Origin: Cuneatibacter sp. NSJ-177
GTDB taxonomy: Bacteria > Bacillota > Clostridia > Lachnospirales > Lachnospiraceae
Length of the DNA: 64,000 nt
NCBI RefSeq assembly: GCF_022867805.1
Contig: NZ_JALIFO010000001.1
Coordinates: forward strand, 682,001-746,000
Reading direction: 5' to 3'
Shown here: in pieces, positions 52,600 to 61,185 of the stretch
Numbering within the stretch: the stretch's first letter is position 1
Layout of the letters: each line of letters begins with the position of its first letter
The notes under the pieces: generated by a model
Seen by the model: the letters and a program-made list of their open reading frames with translations, nothing else
What the model was told of the DNA's origin: nothing
The model's database searches: none
Made by a program: the position numbers and the translations under genes

Positions 52600-52683
52600 T
52601 GAGAAAACGGGATAAGAATTCGCCCGGCGGACTTTGCTTTTTTTGCTTGAGTCGATCAAACATAGAAAAGGAGCAAAGTCTCA

Positions 52684-54009
52684 ATGAACCATTTTTACAA
52701 AACCATTCAAGAACTGAAAAACTTTTTGATCCTGTGGGCGACCCAGGCATTTTCTTCCCTGGGCAGTTCCATGACGAATTTTGCGCTGGTGATCTGGTCT
52801 TACCAGGAGAAAGGATCGGCGCTGACCACCGCGCTTTTATCGGTCTGCTCCTATGCGCCTTATGTGGTGATGAGCATTTTCGCCGGTGCGTTTACCGACC
52901 GGTGGAACAAAAAATGGATGATGCTAATCAGCGACAGCGTGGCGGCGCTCTGCACCGTGGCCATCTTGATTCTGCTTTCGGCCGGGAGGCTGGAAATCTG
53001 GCATTTGTACTGCCTGAATGCTTTGAACGGGCTGATGAATACCATTCAGCAGCCGGCTGCCGATGTGACCATCAGCTTGCTGACGCCGAAGAAGCATTAT
53101 CAGAAAGTCAGCGGACTCCGGTCCTTCTCCAACTCGTTGGTCAGCATCCTGACGCCGGTTTTAGCTACGGCGCTGCTGTCCTTTACGAGCATCCAGGCAG
53201 TAATTTATTTTGACCTGTTCACCTTTGCCGCCGCCTTTTTATCCCTGTTGTTTTTGGTGAAAATACCGGAAGCTCCCAAAGGGGGTGCGCCGGAGGAGAG
53301 TATCTGGACATCCGCCAAGGGCGGCCTGCGCTACCTGCGGGAGCACCGCGGTGTTCTGGATCTGATCTTGTTTCTGGCGGCCATCAACCTGACTGCCTCG
53401 ATTTACAATGCGGCTTTCCCCGCCATGCTGCTCTCACGGGACGGAGGAGGGGAGACGGCGCTGGGTATCGTCAACACGGTGACTGGCCTTGCCATGCTGA
53501 CCGGAAGCCTGATCGCTTCGGCCCTTCCGGCGCCCAAAAGCCGGGTGCGGGTGATCTGCAATACGCTGCTGATTTCCATGAGCACGGAGAATTTTATCCT
53601 GGCCTTTGGAAGGAGCGTCCCGGTCTGGTGCCTGGGCGCGATCCTCGGATGGATCAATATCCCGGTTATGAACGCCAACATGGACGTATTGTTCCGCAGT
53701 TACATTCCGGTATCCATGCAGGGGAGAGTGTACGCGGCCCGGAACACGCTGCAATTTTTCACGATCCCGGTGGGTTACTTTCTCGGCGGGATTCTGGTGG
53801 ACCAAGTGTTCGAACCATTTATGGCAAATCAGCGTCCCGGCAGGATTCTGACGGCGCTGTTCGGAACGGGAAAAGGCTCCGGGGCGGCCTTGCTGTTCTT
53901 GCTTCTCGGATTCCTCGGCATGTTTACTTGCCTGATTTTCCGCAAAGACCGCCGGATCTGGGGGCTGGAAGAAAAACGAGGGGGAGAAGGAGGAGTATCT
54001 AAAATATAG
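52684..54009 (+). CDS. MFS efflux transporter (MFS_3, macrolide/enterobactin exporter-like)
   Basis: A 441-residue 12-helix major facilitator. The opening FLILWATQAFSSLGSSMTNF and the loop FAGAFTDRWNKKWMM are typical of the MefA/EntS-type group, which export drugs or siderophores. AAAAGGAGC precedes the ATG. It follows the hem operon by 287 bases and has no partner gene. The substrate cannot be inferred. Confidence 0.82.
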   Translation: MNHFYKTIQELKNFLILWATQAFSSLGSSMTNFALVIWSYQEKGSALTTALLSVCSYAPYVVMSIFAGAFTDRWNKKWMMLISDSVAALCTVAILILLSAGRLEIWHLYCLNALNGLMNTIQQPAADVTISLLTPKKHYQKVSGLRSFSNSLVSILTPVLATALLSFTSIQAVIYFDLFTFAAAFLSLLFLVKIPEAPKGGAPEESIWTSAKGGLRYLREHRGVLDLILFLAAINLTASIYNAAFPAMLLSRDGGGETALGIVNTVTGLAMLTGSLIASALPAPKSRVRVICNTLLISMSTENFILAFGRSVPVWCLGAILGWINIPVMNANMDVLFRSYIPVSMQGRVYAARNTLQFFTIPVGYFLGGILVDQVFEPFMANQRPGRILTALFGTGKGSGAALLFLLLGFLGMFTCLIFRKDRRIWGLEEKRGGEGGVSKI

Positions 54010-54020
54010 TAAAAAGCATA

Positions 54021-54120
54021 AGAGGCTGTCGCAAAATAGAAATTTTCTACCAGATATACCGCTTGGGATACAAAAGCCGATATCTGGTATGAAAAAACTA
54101 TTTTTGCGGCAGCCTCTTTT
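54021..54120. repeat. 100-base inverted-repeat element, terminator and possibly MITE-like
   Basis: AGAGGCTGTCGCAAAATAG pairs with CTATTTTTGCGGCAGCCTCT at the far end, and an inner stem TACCAGATAT/ATATCTGGTA closes the middle. Outer T-runs make it a bidirectional terminator between convergent genes. The GAGGCTGTCGCAAAA end is like terminal repeats of some insertion sequences, hence the MITE alternative. Confidence 0.7.
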
Positions 54121-54141
54121 ATTTCGCGTACGAAAAGAAAC

Positions 54142-54909
54142 TTACAGGTAGTTCACCGCCAGAATCGCCGCGCCGAGGATTGTCAGGACCACGCCGGTGG
54201 CGCGGTTTAATATGATGGCGCTGGCTTTATTGGCAAATTTGGCTGCGATCCGCGCCCAGAGCAGGGTGGAGAGAACGCAGAAGACCAGGCACCAGGGATC
54301 CGGAGCGCTGCCGATGGTGAAGTGGCTGACCGCGCCGGTTAAGGCGGTGAAGGTCATGATAAATACACTGGTTCCAACCGCGGTTTTCAGCTCATAGCCC
54401 AGCACGCTGGTCAGGATCAAGAGCATCATCATTCCGCCTCCGGCTCCGACAAAACCGCAGATCAGGCCGATAACGACGCCGCAGATCATGGATTGAAGGA
54501 TCCGTTTTTTTCTGCTGACCGTTGCCATGTTTTCCTTTGTGGTCATGACCGGGCGGACAATAAATTTGATGCCGAGGAGCAGTGTCATGAAAGTGGAGAA
54601 GCCTCCCATGGTGCTGTTGGGGAGAAGACTGGCGGCCCAGCTTCCGACCAGGGTAAAGCAGAGGACAAAAGCCATCATCACAAGGCCGTTTTTGATGTCC
54701 AGATTCTTGTTTTTTCCGTAGGTATAGGCGCTGACCGCGCTGGCTAGAACGTCGCTGGCAAGAGCGATGCCGACAGCCTCATAGGCGGGAACGCCCAGAA
54801 AGGTAATCAGCATCGGACTGATCACGGCAGCGGCGCTCATACCGGCAAAACCGGTTCCTAGTCCGGCTCCGATGCCGGCGACAAAGCAGATAAACAGTTT
54901 GTAAAGCAC
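54142..54909 (-). CDS. TauE/SafE family (TSUP) membrane permease
   Basis: A 255-residue protein with about eight helices in two similar halves: GAGLGTGFAGMSAAAVISPM near the start and VGAGGGMMMLLILTSVLGYE in the second half. TSUP proteins carry sulfite, sulfonates or other small sulfur compounds. The start is GTG at 54909 with AAGGAGG eight bases upstream. It is directly downstream of the MarR gene, 18 bases away, and probably cotranscribed and controlled by it. Confidence 0.87.
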   Translation of the reverse strand: MLYKLFICFVAGIGAGLGTGFAGMSAAAVISPMLITFLGVPAYEAVGIALASDVLASAVSAYTYGKNKNLDIKNGLVMMAFVLCFTLVGSWAASLLPNSTMGGFSTFMTLLLGIKFIVRPVMTTKENMATVSRKKRILQSMICGVVIGLICGFVGAGGGMMMLLILTSVLGYELKTAVGTSVFIMTFTALTGAVSHFTIGSAPDPWCLVFCVLSTLLWARIAAKFANKASAIILNRATGVVLTILGAAILAVNYL

Positions 54910-54927
54910 GAAAATAACCTCCTTCTT

Positions 54928-55365
54928 TTATTGCGCGCCTTCCAAAGCGTCGCGCAGGTTCTCCCCAATCTTCTTTGAGAGATATTCCAAACTTTTTCGT
55001 TCCTCCGGAGTAAATCCACGGAAAAGGGCCTGGTAAAACTGTTGCTGGGCAAACCTTCCGGCCTCGACCAAGGGAGCCGCCGCAGGCAGGATCGACAGAT
55101 GGATCAGCTTGCTGTTTCCCGGCTGATAAGTCCGTTCCAGATAGCCCAGACTGACCAACCGGTCGACGGAGGAAGATACATGGGACTTGGTCAGCTGACG
55201 GGTATGGATTATGTCGGCGGCCGTGTCGTAACCCGGATTGTTGGCGAGAAAGAGCAGGATATCTAGCTCCATTCGGGTGAGCTGATATTGCTTGGAAAGA
55301 GGGGTCATCCATTTGGCATACAGCCGTTTGGAAAGGGAGACGCTGTCCCAAAAATGATTTGGCAT
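54928..55365 (-). CDS. MarR-family transcriptional regulator
   Basis: A 145-residue MarR regulator. The winged helix is visible as LTRMELDILLFLANN, then RQLTKSHVSSSVDRLVSLGY and the wing LERTYQPGNSKLIHLSIL. The ATG at 55365 has AAGGAGG six bases upstream on the minus strand; the frame continues upstream only through the promoter. It likely autoregulates itself and the permease through the inverted repeat at 55382-55408. Confidence 0.9.
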   Translation of the reverse strand: MPNHFWDSVSLSKRLYAKWMTPLSKQYQLTRMELDILLFLANNPGYDTAADIIHTRQLTKSHVSSSVDRLVSLGYLERTYQPGNSKLIHLSILPAAAPLVEAGRFAQQQFYQALFRGFTPEERKSLEYLSKKIGENLRDALEGAQ

Positions 55366-55381
55366 TGGAAACCTCCTTATT

Positions 55382-55408
55382 AATAATAGTTCGAAATAGA
55401 ACAATAAT
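55382..55408. promoter_or_regulatory. Candidate MarR operator
   Basis: An imperfect inverted repeat, AATAATAGTTC and GAACAATAAT around GAAATA, lies just downstream of the -10 box of the marR promoter. Confidence 0.5.
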
Positions 55409-55411
55409 GGA

Positions 55412-55440
55412 ATTATACCCCCAAAAAGAAAAGGTGTCAA
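55412..55440 (-). promoter_or_regulatory. Consensus sigma-A promoter of the marR-tauE operon
   Basis: On the minus strand TTGACA (55435-55440), a 17-base spacer, and TATAAT (55412-55417), a full consensus match. Confidence 0.9.
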
Positions 55441-55617
55441 TCGGGAAAACAATTTTATCCAGGCAGGCAAAACAGGGAAAAATGCTTCCCATGCAGACTA
55501 GCAAAATTGGCAGATAACCGTCAGATCAGATTTTATCCAGCCAAGTGAAACAGGAAAATGGTTGGAAACTTGCTGAAATCCGCCGCATCAAATCACGCGA
55601 CGAACCGATTTCAGGAC

Positions 55618-55648
55618 AGAAAAAAGGAGAGCCGTCATTGGCTCTCCA
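55618..55648 (-). terminator. Terminator of the ABC-F gene
   Basis: On the minus strand GGAGAGCC, a six-base loop, GGCTCTCC, then TTTTTT. The stem spans the stop codon of the ABC-F gene. Confidence 0.85.
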
Positions 55649-57548
55649 AAGCTTCCCATTCTTCAAACAGTTGATCCATGGTCTGTTTCAGTTCTTCCTG
55701 CTCCCGGTTTAACTTGAGACATTCAGACACATTGGTATAGACATCTTCGTGGGTCAGGAGTTCGTCGATCTCAGCGGACCGTTTTTCCAGGGAATCGATT
55801 TTTTCTTCGATCTTTTTCATGTCATTCCGGCGCTTCCGCTCCCTGGCCTGTTCTTCTTTCTGGGCCTTCCAGTCCGCGCCTGCGGTTTCTGTAGCCGCCT
55901 TAGCGGGCTCCGCCACTGTGGGAGCGGTGTAGAGGGCTGTCAGCTCCTCCTTTTTTTCCAGATAATAATCATAATTGCCCAGATAGTTGATGAAGGTTTC
56001 CCCGGTCAGTTCCAGGATCCGGGTAGCAGTCTGATTGACGAAGTACCGGTCGTGGGAGACGTAGAGGATCGTTCCCATGTAATGGGAGAGTGCCTGCTCT
56101 AAAATCTCCTTGGAGGTCATGTCCAGGTGGTTGGTCGGCTCGTCGAGGATCAGGAAATTGCAGGGAGAGAGAATCAGTTTTGCCAGAGCCATCCGGCCCC
56201 GCTCTCCGCCGGAGAGTTCGGAAACCCGTTTGAACACATCGTCCCCGGTGAACAAAAAGGCAGCCAGGGTATTCCGGATCGTCGTATTGTTCAGGTTGGG
56301 GTAGGCATTTTGGATCTCCTCAAATAGCGTGTTTTCCTCGGTTAAAAGCTGCTGTTCCTGATCATAATAGCCGATGGCAACGCGGGAGCCGAGAAGACAG
56401 CTGCCGGTGTCCGGTTTTACCAGGCCGTTGATGATCTTTAATAAAGTGGTCTTTCCGGTTCCGTTGGCGCCGATCACTGCGATTCGCTCGCCTCGCTTGA
56501 TATCGAGATCCACCTCATGAAAAAGCGTATGGCTGCCGTAGGTTTTGGACAAGTTCCGCACGGTCAGCACGTCATTTCCGCTCATCTCATTGGGTTCCAG
56601 GGTGAAGAACATGGAATCTTTCAGTTCCGCCGGCTTTTCCAATCGTTCCGTCTTTGCCAAAAGTTTCTCACGGCTTTCCGCCCGCTTGATGGATTTTTCC
56701 CGGTTAAAGGAGCGCAGTTTCGCGATGACAGCTTCCTGATGCTTGATTTCCTGCTGCTGATTCAGGTACTGGCGGAGCGCCGCATCCCTCAGCATTTTCT
56801 TCTTTTCTGCGTAAGCACTGTAATTTCCGCTGAACGTGGTGACTTTACCACCTTCCACCTCGATCACCTTGGTGACGATGCGGTCCAGAAAATAGCGGTC
56901 GTGGGCAACCAAAATCACACTTCCCCCATATCCGCGCAGATAATTTTCCAGCCAGGTGACGGAGTGAATGTCCAGATGGTTGGTGGGCTCGTCGAGGAGG
57001 AGAAGATCAGGCTTCTCCAAAAGCAGGCGGCCGAGGGCGACACGAGTCTTCTGGCCGCCGGAAAGCGCGGCATATTTTTTCTGGAATTCATCTTCCGCAA
57101 AGCCCAGGCCCTTTAAGATCCCGGTGATTTCACTCTGGCAGGCGTAGCCGTCTTTTTGTTCAAATTCATGATTCAGTCGGGCATAGGTCTCCATCATCGA
57201 GGAAAGCTCTTCACCCGTTGCGGCCTTCATCTCAGTCTCCAGCCTGCGGATTTCCTGTTCCAGCGCCAAGACATCTTGTTTGGCCTGCAGAACTTCTTCA
57301 AAGATGGTCCGGTCTGTGGATAAATCTTGGTGTTGGGCCAGGTAGCCGATGGTTTTTCCCTTGGCCAGAATCACTTCCCCGGTATCCGGGGTCAGCTCCC
57401 CGATCAATATTTTTAATAAGGTCGATTTTCCGGCTCCGTTGATGCCGACAATCGCCGCTTTTTCTTTTTCTTCAATCCGAAAGCTTCCGCCGGAGAACAG
57501 CGGTTCGTCTAAAAATGCTTTGGAAAGATTGTTGCAGGATAGTACCAT
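55635..57548 (-). CDS. ABC-F family ATPase
   Basis: A 637-residue soluble protein with two ABC domains. Walker A motifs are GINGAGKST near 35 and GANGTGKTT near 360; the signatures are LSGGQKTRVALGR and LSGGERGRMALAK; each is followed by LLLDEPTNHLD or LILDEPTNHLD. A charged linker lies between them, and a C-terminal coiled coil (EKIDSLEKRSAEIDELLTHE) ends the protein. ABC-F proteins act on ribosomes, in translation control or antibiotic protection; the layout resembles the YdiF/Uup type. AGGGA precedes the ATG. Confidence 0.9.
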   Translation of the reverse strand: MVLSCNNLSKAFLDEPLFSGGSFRIEEKEKAAIVGINGAGKSTLLKILIGELTPDTGEVILAKGKTIGYLAQHQDLSTDRTIFEEVLQAKQDVLALEQEIRRLETEMKAATGEELSSMMETYARLNHEFEQKDGYACQSEITGILKGLGFAEDEFQKKYAALSGGQKTRVALGRLLLEKPDLLLLDEPTNHLDIHSVTWLENYLRGYGGSVILVAHDRYFLDRIVTKVIEVEGGKVTTFSGNYSAYAEKKKMLRDAALRQYLNQQQEIKHQEAVIAKLRSFNREKSIKRAESREKLLAKTERLEKPAELKDSMFFTLEPNEMSGNDVLTVRNLSKTYGSHTLFHEVDLDIKRGERIAVIGANGTGKTTLLKIINGLVKPDTGSCLLGSRVAIGYYDQEQQLLTEENTLFEEIQNAYPNLNNTTIRNTLAAFLFTGDDVFKRVSELSGGERGRMALAKLILSPCNFLILDEPTNHLDMTSKEILEQALSHYMGTILYVSHDRYFVNQTATRILELTGETFINYLGNYDYYLEKKEELTALYTAPTVAEPAKAATETAGADWKAQKEEQARERKRRNDMKKIEEKIDSLEKRSAEIDELLTHEDVYTNVSECLKLNREQEELKQTMDQLFEEWEALESQ

Positions 57549-57602
57549 TTTTTAGTCCCTCCGTTGTAAAAGATTCCCGAAAGAGTTGGAAATCCCTGTA
57601 CC

Positions 57603-57631
57603 AGTATAATATAAAGGCGTTCGGCCTGCAA
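57603..57631 (-). promoter_or_regulatory. Promoter of the ABC-F gene
   Basis: On the minus strand TTGCAG (57626-57631), a 17-base spacer, and TATACT (57603-57608). Confidence 0.7.
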
Positions 57632-57682
57632 GGGTTTTCGCCGGGGAAACGTAAGGATTCAGCTAAGATTGTTAAATTTTAT

Positions 57683-57711
57683 TTGCGTTTTCCGGCCATT
57701 TCTGTTAAAAT
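57683..57711 (+). promoter_or_regulatory. Promoter of the MalY-type gene
   Basis: TTGCGT at 57683-57688, a 17-base spacer, and TAAAAT at 57706-57711, 39 bases before the start. Confidence 0.6.
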
Positions 57712-57750
57712 AAAAACAAGTATGTGAAAAAGACGAGATGAGGTGACGAA

Positions 57751-58935
57751 ATGTCTTATGATTTTACGACTGCTGTGAACCGGGCTCAGGTTGGTTCCTT
57801 GAAATGGAAGAGGATGAAAGAAAAATGCAGTGAGCTTCCGAACGGCGTCATTCCTTTTTCCGTAGCGGATATGGACTTGAAAAATCCTCCGGAGGTGGTG
57901 GATGCCATCAAGGAGTTTTTAGATACTTACAATCTCGGCTATCCCGCCGAGACCGAAGAATACCGCCGGTCCGTGGTGGGCTGGATGAAAAAAAGACATG
58001 GCTGGAGTGTGGGAACAGACACGATTGTCACGACTCCGGGAGTGGTGAACGCGCTCTGGCACTGTGTCAGAACCTTTACAGAGCCAGGGGACGGCGTTTT
58101 GATTTTCACGCCGGTTTATCCGCCGTTCTATCGGGTGGTCCGCCAGAATCAAAGGGAAGTGATCGAATGTCCTTTGAAAGATCTGGGAGATCACTATGAA
58201 ATTGATTTCGAGGATTTGAGAAGGAAAGCGGCGGATCCTCGCGTCAAACTGATGATTTTTTGCAACCCGCACAACCCTGGAGGCGTTGTGTGGGAGCGTG
58301 AGGTTTTGGAGCAGGTCTATGATGCCTGCCGCGCTTTTTCGTTTCCGATTGTGTCCGACGAGATTCATTCGGATCTGATTCTGCCCGGCCATTCCCACAC
58401 AGTTTTCGCCACCCTTTCGGAGGAAGCGGCGGCGCGGACCATCACCTGCACCTCCCCCAGCAAAACTTTTAACCTGGCCGGACTCCAGATTTCGAATATC
58501 CTGATCACAAATCCGGAACTCAGAAAGCGGTTTGCCCTAACGGTGGATCAGTGTGAAGAGGATATGCGCGGCGCGCTCTCTTATGTGGCCTGCCAGGCTG
58601 CCTATGATCAGTGCGAGGGCTGGCTGGACGAGCTGTTGGAGCTGGTGGACCGTAACCGAAGAATATTGGAAGCGTTCCTCGAAGACCGGCTGCCGGAGAT
58701 TCGGGCATACCGGATGGATGGAACTTATATGGCATGGCTGGACTGCCGGGAGCTGGGACTTTCCGGGAAAGAGCTGGAAGCAGCCATGGAGGAAGAAAAC
58801 CTGTTTTTCAACCAAGGCTACGTCTTTGGAAAAGCGGGGGAAGGTTTTGTTCGGATTGTCTTGGCGTGCCCGGAAGAAAATGTCAGACAGATGCTCAAAA
58901 GATTGGAAAATGCAGTGAGAAAATGCCGGAAATAG
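57751..58935 (+). CDS. MalY/PatB family PLP aminotransferase / C-S lyase
   Basis: A 394-residue class I/II PLP enzyme. PFSVADMDLKNPPEVVDAI near the start, FCNPHNPGGVVW, SDEIHSDL and the lysine box SPSKTFNLAGLQISN match MalY/PatB, which cleave cystathionine or other cysteine conjugates. GATGAGGTGACG precedes the ATG. It stands alone; Rex follows with its own promoter. Confidence 0.88.
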   Translation: MSYDFTTAVNRAQVGSLKWKRMKEKCSELPNGVIPFSVADMDLKNPPEVVDAIKEFLDTYNLGYPAETEEYRRSVVGWMKKRHGWSVGTDTIVTTPGVVNALWHCVRTFTEPGDGVLIFTPVYPPFYRVVRQNQREVIECPLKDLGDHYEIDFEDLRRKAADPRVKLMIFCNPHNPGGVVWEREVLEQVYDACRAFSFPIVSDEIHSDLILPGHSHTVFATLSEEAAARTITCTSPSKTFNLAGLQISNILITNPELRKRFALTVDQCEEDMRGALSYVACQAAYDQCEGWLDELLELVDRNRRILEAFLEDRLPEIRAYRMDGTYMAWLDCRELGLSGKELEAAMEEENLFFNQGYVFGKAGEGFVRIVLACPEENVRQMLKRLENAVRKCRK

Positions 58936-58978
58936 GCGTATCACCGAGCCTTTCAGCCGGGTTTGCTATAGAACGGCA

Positions 58979-59007
58979 TTGACAATGGTTTTCCCAACAT
59001 TTATAAT
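58979..59007 (+). promoter_or_regulatory. Consensus sigma-A promoter of rex
   Basis: TTGACA at 58979-58984, a 17-base spacer, and TATAAT at 59002-59007. I see no Rex box (TTGTGAA-type) here. Confidence 0.88.
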
Positions 59008-59040
59008 TAACCCCATAGAGAGAAAGGAAGGTGTCTCCTT

Positions 59041-59673
59041 TTGCAGCAAAAACAAATTTCAGCCGCGGTGATTAAGCGGCTGCCCAGATATTATCGCTAT
59101 TTATCGGATCTTGAGGGTGAGAACGTGGAGAGAATTTCTTCCGACGAACTCAGCAAGAGGATGGGAGTGACCGCCTCTCAGATCCGTCAGGATTTGAACA
59201 ATTTCGGCGGTTTCGGCCAGCAGGGCTACGGCTATAACGTGGAGTATCTGAAAACAGAGATCGGCAAGATCCTGGGTTTAGACAAGATTCACAATATGAT
59301 TATCATCGGCGGGGGCAACCTTGGAAAAGCTCTGGCCGGTTATTCTAATTTTGAGACAAAGGGTTTTGTGATCAAAGGCATCTTTGACGCGAACCCGGAG
59401 CTGGTCGGAAAAAAGGTGCGTGATATCAAAATCATGTCCATGGGAGTTTTAGAAAATTTCCTGAAGGAAAACGATATCGCCATTGTAACTCTCGCGATCC
59501 CCAAGGAACATGCCGTGCAGGTGGCGCAGGATCTCTATAGCTACGGCGTCCGCGCAATCTGGAATTTCGCCCATGTGGATCTGAACCTGCCGGACGATGC
59601 CTATGTGGAAAATGTGCATCTGTCCGAGAGTCTGATGCAGCTTTCCTATCGTTTAAATTCGAAGAAGAAATAA
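59041..59673 (+). CDS. rex: Redox-sensing transcriptional repressor Rex
   Basis: A 210-residue Rex. The N-terminal winged helix has RLPRYYRYL and MGVTASQIRQDLNNFGGFGQ; the Rossmann domain has IIGGGNLGKALAGY; the C-terminus carries a swapped helix with SESLMQLSYRL. It binds NADH/NAD+ and represses fermentation and respiration genes. The start is TTG at 59041 with GGAAGG ten bases upstream. Confidence 0.95.
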   Translation: MQQKQISAAVIKRLPRYYRYLSDLEGENVERISSDELSKRMGVTASQIRQDLNNFGGFGQQGYGYNVEYLKTEIGKILGLDKIHNMIIIGGGNLGKALAGYSNFETKGFVIKGIFDANPELVGKKVRDIKIMSMGVLENFLKENDIAIVTLAIPKEHAVQVAQDLYSYGVRAIWNFAHVDLNLPDDAYVENVHLSESLMQLSYRLNSKKK

Positions 59674-59694
59674 GATGTCAGTTCGGAGGATATC

Positions 59695-61185
59695 ATGCGT
59701 TTTTTGACAGATGGTTTGGAAATGAAGGGAATGGACCGTTATTCCATCGAAACCGTCGGGATTCCGTCAACTGTATTAATGGAGCATGCGGCAGCAGCAG
59801 CTGTCAGTGAGATGCGAGGGTGCCTGGAAGGGCAACCCTCGATTCTTATTGTATGCGGAACCGGCAACAACGGAGCGGACGGCCTGGCCATGGCAAGGCT
59901 GTTGGCGGAAGAAGGGCACCGGGTCCGCGTTGCCGTGGTCGGCAATCAGTTGAAAGCCACAGAAGAATGGCGAATCCAGGCGAAAATTTGTAAGAATTTG
60001 AAGATCCCGTCGGTGCACGAGCCGCTGACTGCGGAATATATTAAAAGTAACCGGATCCCTGTCGTGGTGGACGCTCTGTTTGGAACCGGCCTCTCCCGGC
60101 TGGTTTCCGGACCGTATGAAGAGGCGATCGCGGCCATCAATCAGTCCGGGGCCACCGTGGTGTCGGTCGATATCCCCAGCGGAATCTCAGCCGATACCGG
60201 GGCGGTGCTGGGCTGTGCGGTGAAAGCTGATCTGACGGTCACTTTCCAGTGTGAAAAGCTGGGCATGGCGCTATATCCGGGAAAAGACTACTGCGGCCAG
60301 ACCGTGGTCCGGGATATTGGGATTCCCAAGATGAGCCGCGCGTTTGCAGCCCCGAAAGCGTTCACCATGGACGAAGGCGATCTGGCCTCCCTGCCGGAAA
60401 GGCCGCCCTATTCTAACAAGGGAACTTTTGGCAAGGTCCTGGTTATCGCGGGGACGAAAAACATGGCCGGGGCGGCGGTTTTAAGCGGAACGGCGGCCTA
60501 CCGGAGCGGAGCAGGCCTGGTTCGCGTGATGACACCGGAGGAGAACCGGGTGGTCTTGCAGACCTCCCTGCCGGAGGCGATTCTTACCACCTATGGGGGA
60601 GGAGAGCTGCCTTTGGATCTGCTGAAAGAGGCGTGCGAATGGGCTGGGGCTATTGTGATCGGCCCAGGGCTCGGCCAAAACGACCGCACGACCAGCATCC
60701 TGCGCTATGTGCTGCAATACCGGAGGTCGCCGGTTGTTTTGGACGCGGATGCGCTGAACACCATTTCCGGACATCGCGAGATGTTTGAGGCATTGGGAGA
60801 GGACACGATTCTGACGCCCCATCTGGGAGAGATGTCCCGTCTGACCGGAGTTCCGATTTCCCATATGACCGTGGACCTGCCGGAGACGGCCCGTTCCTTT
60901 GCCGAGAAAACCGGAGCGGTGCTGGTGTTAAAAGATGCCCGTACGTTGGTGGCGGACGGAAGAAAGCGGCTGTACGTCAATACCTGCGGAAATTCCGGCA
61001 TGGCGACCGGGGGCAGCGGGGACGTCCTGTCCGGCGTGATCGGAGGGCTGCTGGCCGGAGGAATGAAGCCGTTTGAGGCGGCTGCCTACGGTGTGCTGAT
61101 GCACAGCCTGGCCGGAGACGCTGCGGCGGAACAATTCGGAGAAAGAGCCGTGATGGCTGGAGATATTGCACGGAGGATACGATGA
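59695..61185 (+). CDS. nnr: Bifunctional NAD(P)HX epimerase/dehydratase
   Basis: 496 residues. The N-terminal about 215 are the epimerase (VCGTGNNGADGLAMARLL; VDALFGTGLSR). From about 225 the ADP- or ATP-dependent dehydratase follows (NKGTFGKVLVIAGTKNMAGA; LTPHLGEMSRLTG; GMATGGSGDVLSGVIGG). It repairs hydrated nicotinamide cofactors. GGAGG precedes the ATG. It lies 21 bases after rex and overlaps alr by four bases. Confidence 0.94.
   Translation: MRFLTDGLEMKGMDRYSIETVGIPSTVLMEHAAAAAVSEMRGCLEGQPSILIVCGTGNNGADGLAMARLLAEEGHRVRVAVVGNQLKATEEWRIQAKICKNLKIPSVHEPLTAEYIKSNRIPVVVDALFGTGLSRLVSGPYEEAIAAINQSGATVVSVDIPSGISADTGAVLGCAVKADLTVTFQCEKLGMALYPGKDYCGQTVVRDIGIPKMSRAFAAPKAFTMDEGDLASLPERPPYSNKGTFGKVLVIAGTKNMAGAAVLSGTAAYRSGAGLVRVMTPEENRVVLQTSLPEAILTTYGGGELPLDLLKEACEWAGAIVIGPGLGQNDRTTSILRYVLQYRRSPVVLDADALNTISGHREMFEALGEDTILTPHLGEMSRLTGVPISHMTVDLPETARSFAEKTGAVLVLKDARTLVADGRKRLYVNTCGNSGMATGGSGDVLSGVIGGLLAGGMKPFEAAAYGVLMHSLAGDAAAEQFGERAVMAGDIARRIR

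Noticed and set aside
53403-53805. Minus-strand open frames opposite the efflux protein gene
   Set aside because: Antisense shadows of a clear 12-helix transporter; no ribosome site or known domain.
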